Shown in pieces: positions 5,201-5,604 of a stretch of 5,604 bases of DNA (position 1 is the stretch's first letter; each line of letters begins with the position of its first letter). The stretch spans positions 1 to 5,604 of the forward strand of contig JAQBTI010000165.1 of NCBI GenBank assembly GCA_027624995.1, in the 5' to 3' direction. The translations under genes and the position numbers were made by a program. This DNA is from Chloroflexota bacterium. GTDB lineage: Bacteria; Chloroflexota; Dehalococcoidia; Lucifugimonadales; CATQGZ01. The notes beneath the pieces were generated by a model. The model did no database searches. It worked only from the letters and a program-made list of their open reading frames with translations, and had not been told where the DNA came from.

Positions 5201-5604
5201 GGGTTCGACTTCTGGCGGAGCACGCGGATGATGGCGCCGGACCCGCCCGGCTTCGAGATCACGGAGTTCCCGTTCTTCACGTTCCTGTTTGCCGACCTGC
5301 ATGCCCACCTGATTGCGATTCCCCTCACGCTGATCGCCCTCGGGCTTGCAGCGGCGGTGGTACAAAGCGCCTCAGGTGCAAAGAGGCGCCGCTCATCGTG
5401 GAGCGCCGAAGAGCTGGCCAGGCTGGTCGTACTGGGGGTTGTCGTCGGCTCTCTCCGCCTGGTCAACGCCTGGGACTTCCCCACCTACCTCATAGTCGGC
5501 GTCGGTGCCGTGTTCTTGGCCGAATACTTTGTCCACGGTGGCCTTGGGTTATCGGTGGTACTTCGATGGGCCGTCAAGTCCGCACTGGTCGTGGTCGCCG
5601 GATT
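2249..5604 (+). CDS. GT-C glycosyltransferase (family 39-like) fused to YYY/DUF2298 membrane domain, cut by right edge
   Basis: The frame is open for 1118 codons without a stop and continues beyond the window. Residues 1-23 are basic and proline-rich, and the first membrane helix is about 24-44. TPHPDERF (54-61) sits in the first outer loop, where GT-C enzymes carry the catalytic Asp/Glu. HIQLSHFFAVDTLL (166-179) and GFATKVS (212-218) are typical of family 39-like transferases that use polyprenyl-phosphate sugars. Further helices follow to about 472. A soluble domain spans about 475-640 (EHWEEGLPELYSY, ADYLVFYSNRLYG, YDHPMVLVLRN) and is probably extracytoplasmic. From about 700 a second membrane domain carries FRPLPDRGF (728-736), NYYYWGQ (862-868, the motif that names the YYY family), LGNLDG (955-960), TEFPFFTFLFADLHAHL (1005-1021) and RLVNAWDFPTYL (1070-1081). 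Inferred role: sugar transfer to a lipid or protein at the membrane; donor and acceptor unknown. Start: ATG 2249 fits the promoter; ATG 2201 (in frame) is the alternative. Residues 917-945 include a repeat-derived insert. Confidence 0.9.
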   Translation, partial: MDLSPKASDVPGRTRPSIPARPRGLFVAAVLAVLAVALGLRLYGLDWDEGYPYTPHPDERFILSKVEELSPPALGDLGSLFDAETSTWNPRRFAYGSFPLYLLKGVELTYELFVEDDLRDLRRAGRIVSALADFATVALVLLLGSMAYGRRVGLLAAALVSIAVIHIQLSHFFAVDTLLTLFSFGALHFLVRVAKQGRTRDSVTAGALLGLGFATKVSIAPILGAFVLAHAMYVLSALGPTDVPFDRRRRAAATGLVAGALTALAVVVITQPYMFLDWGRFYEDVVEQSEMVRRIRDYPYTRQYVDTTPYLYHVRQLATWGLGWPLGLVAWGGLVFASLRGMRPNFGGAYIVAGWMVPVAILAYSTGVVAIFAASAIAFMSLVATLPVRSTESRTDVLLLSWVVPYLLIIGSFEVKFLRYLLPITPFLVLFGARMLVSLWDRGVAYRPTLRPWLAAGGMLLIGTTAFYALAYVSVYSEKHPAVRASEWIRENVPSTAVILKEHWEEGLPELYSYNIRELEIYNPDHPQKTLSMANKLASADYLVFYSNRLYGTIPRLPDRYPVSGPYYDLLFSGELGYELVKFETAYPRLLGVSFVDDTFDRPGVFEPAQLADFAQSRLSLNLGAADESFSVYDHPMVLVLRNVANFDAETIRQTMERETDYPTAGSSGGGEIGLMLSTEDADAQREGGTWTDIVRPNSWTSRVPILAWLLATELMALVVLPISMYVFRPLPDRGFLFSKGLGLLAVGLVVWLLASLRWMEFSRASIVVGLLVVGGTSGLIAARHRGEFVAFVRCRWRLLLIGEVVFLAAYFSFVMVRMANPDLWHPYRGGEKPMDLAYLNAVLRSSYMPPFDPWFGGGFINYYYWGQFLVAMLVRTTGIPTAVAFNLAVPTFFALTVAGAFSLVYNLAEATRSRLRDQDTVCPEPVEGPGHGDRRLHPSPVTAGLGGAAFVTVLGNLDGAIQVGHGVWRSVVRDMPFWEPAVGGFDFWRSTRMMAPDPPGFEITEFPFFTFLFADLHAHLIAIPLTLIALGLAAAVVQSASGAKRRRSSWSAEELARLVVLGVVVGSLRLVNAWDFPTYLIVGVGAVFLAEYFVHGGLGLSVVLRWAVKSALVVVAG
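5009..5038. repeat. Interspersed palindromic repeat (CTTCGAC-GGGCTCAGGAC type) inside the YYY domain
   Basis: On the minus strand the segment reads CTTCGACGGGCTCAGGAC followed by AAACGGT, matching a short element common in the intergenic DNA of many environmental bacteria, whose false translations read 'FDRLRTNG' or 'PELVEG'. Terminal arms GTCCT (5016-5020) and AGGAC (5032-5036) are inverted. Here it is translated in frame as CPEPVEGP (residues 923-930) without breaking the gene. Identification rests on memory of the motif and not on a search. Confidence 0.7.

Noticed and set aside
4778..5365. 195-codon minus-strand frame, and other antisense frames within 2249-5604
   Set aside because: They lie opposite the continuous GT/YYY frame, whose motifs are conserved family signatures; the antisense translations are low-complexity and rich in R, G and P.

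Overview
The window is high-GC bacterial DNA, most likely from the phylum Chloroflexota and plausibly from the SAR202/Dehalococcoidia side. This placement is inferred from three things. There is a limonene-monooxygenase-like flavin enzyme of a type expanded in SAR202. There is a giant membrane protein with the 'YYY' (DUF2298) signature known from Chloroflexus relatives and archaea. Finally, there are short palindromic repeats (a TTCCCGC/GCGGGAA hairpin and a copy of the element that reads CTTCGAC-GGGCTCAGGAC) of the kind scattered through such genomes. No phylogenetic marker is present, so the placement is provisional.

Layout. (1) Positions 1-254, minus strand: the N-terminal part of a class I SAM-dependent methyltransferase that runs off the left edge. 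A perfect 11-bp hairpin with a U-tract on the minus strand lies just upstream of its likely start, and the leader contains a competing 9-bp pairing. This looks like a transcription attenuator. (2) Positions 255-1066: about 800 bp between divergent genes with no convincing protein gene. It holds the minus-strand leader, a tiny minus-strand ORF with a perfect Shine-Dalgarno, an orphan plus-strand promoter followed by hairpins, three palindromic elements, and the promoter of the next gene. (3) Positions 1067-2155, plus strand: a complete 362-residue LLM-class flavin-dependent oxidoreductase with a good promoter and ribosome binding site. (4) Positions 2156-2248: a 9-bp inverted repeat and a promoter placed so close to the next ATG that the mRNA would be nearly leaderless. 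(5) Position 2249 to the right edge, plus strand: one uninterrupted frame of at least 1118 codons. It encodes a GT-C glycosyltransferase (family 39-like) with a large soluble domain, fused to a YYY/DUF2298 membrane domain. The gene is cut by the window edge.

The genes do not form an obvious pathway. The methyltransferase diverges from the other two, and the oxidoreductase and the glycosyltransferase each have their own promoter-like sequence, so they look like three separate transcription units. The glycosyltransferase/YYY protein probably works at the membrane in envelope or polyprenyl-linked sugar transfer. The most notable points are the attenuator-like leader, the in-frame insertion of a mobile palindromic repeat into the YYY domain, the two-domain fusion, and the near-leaderless start.
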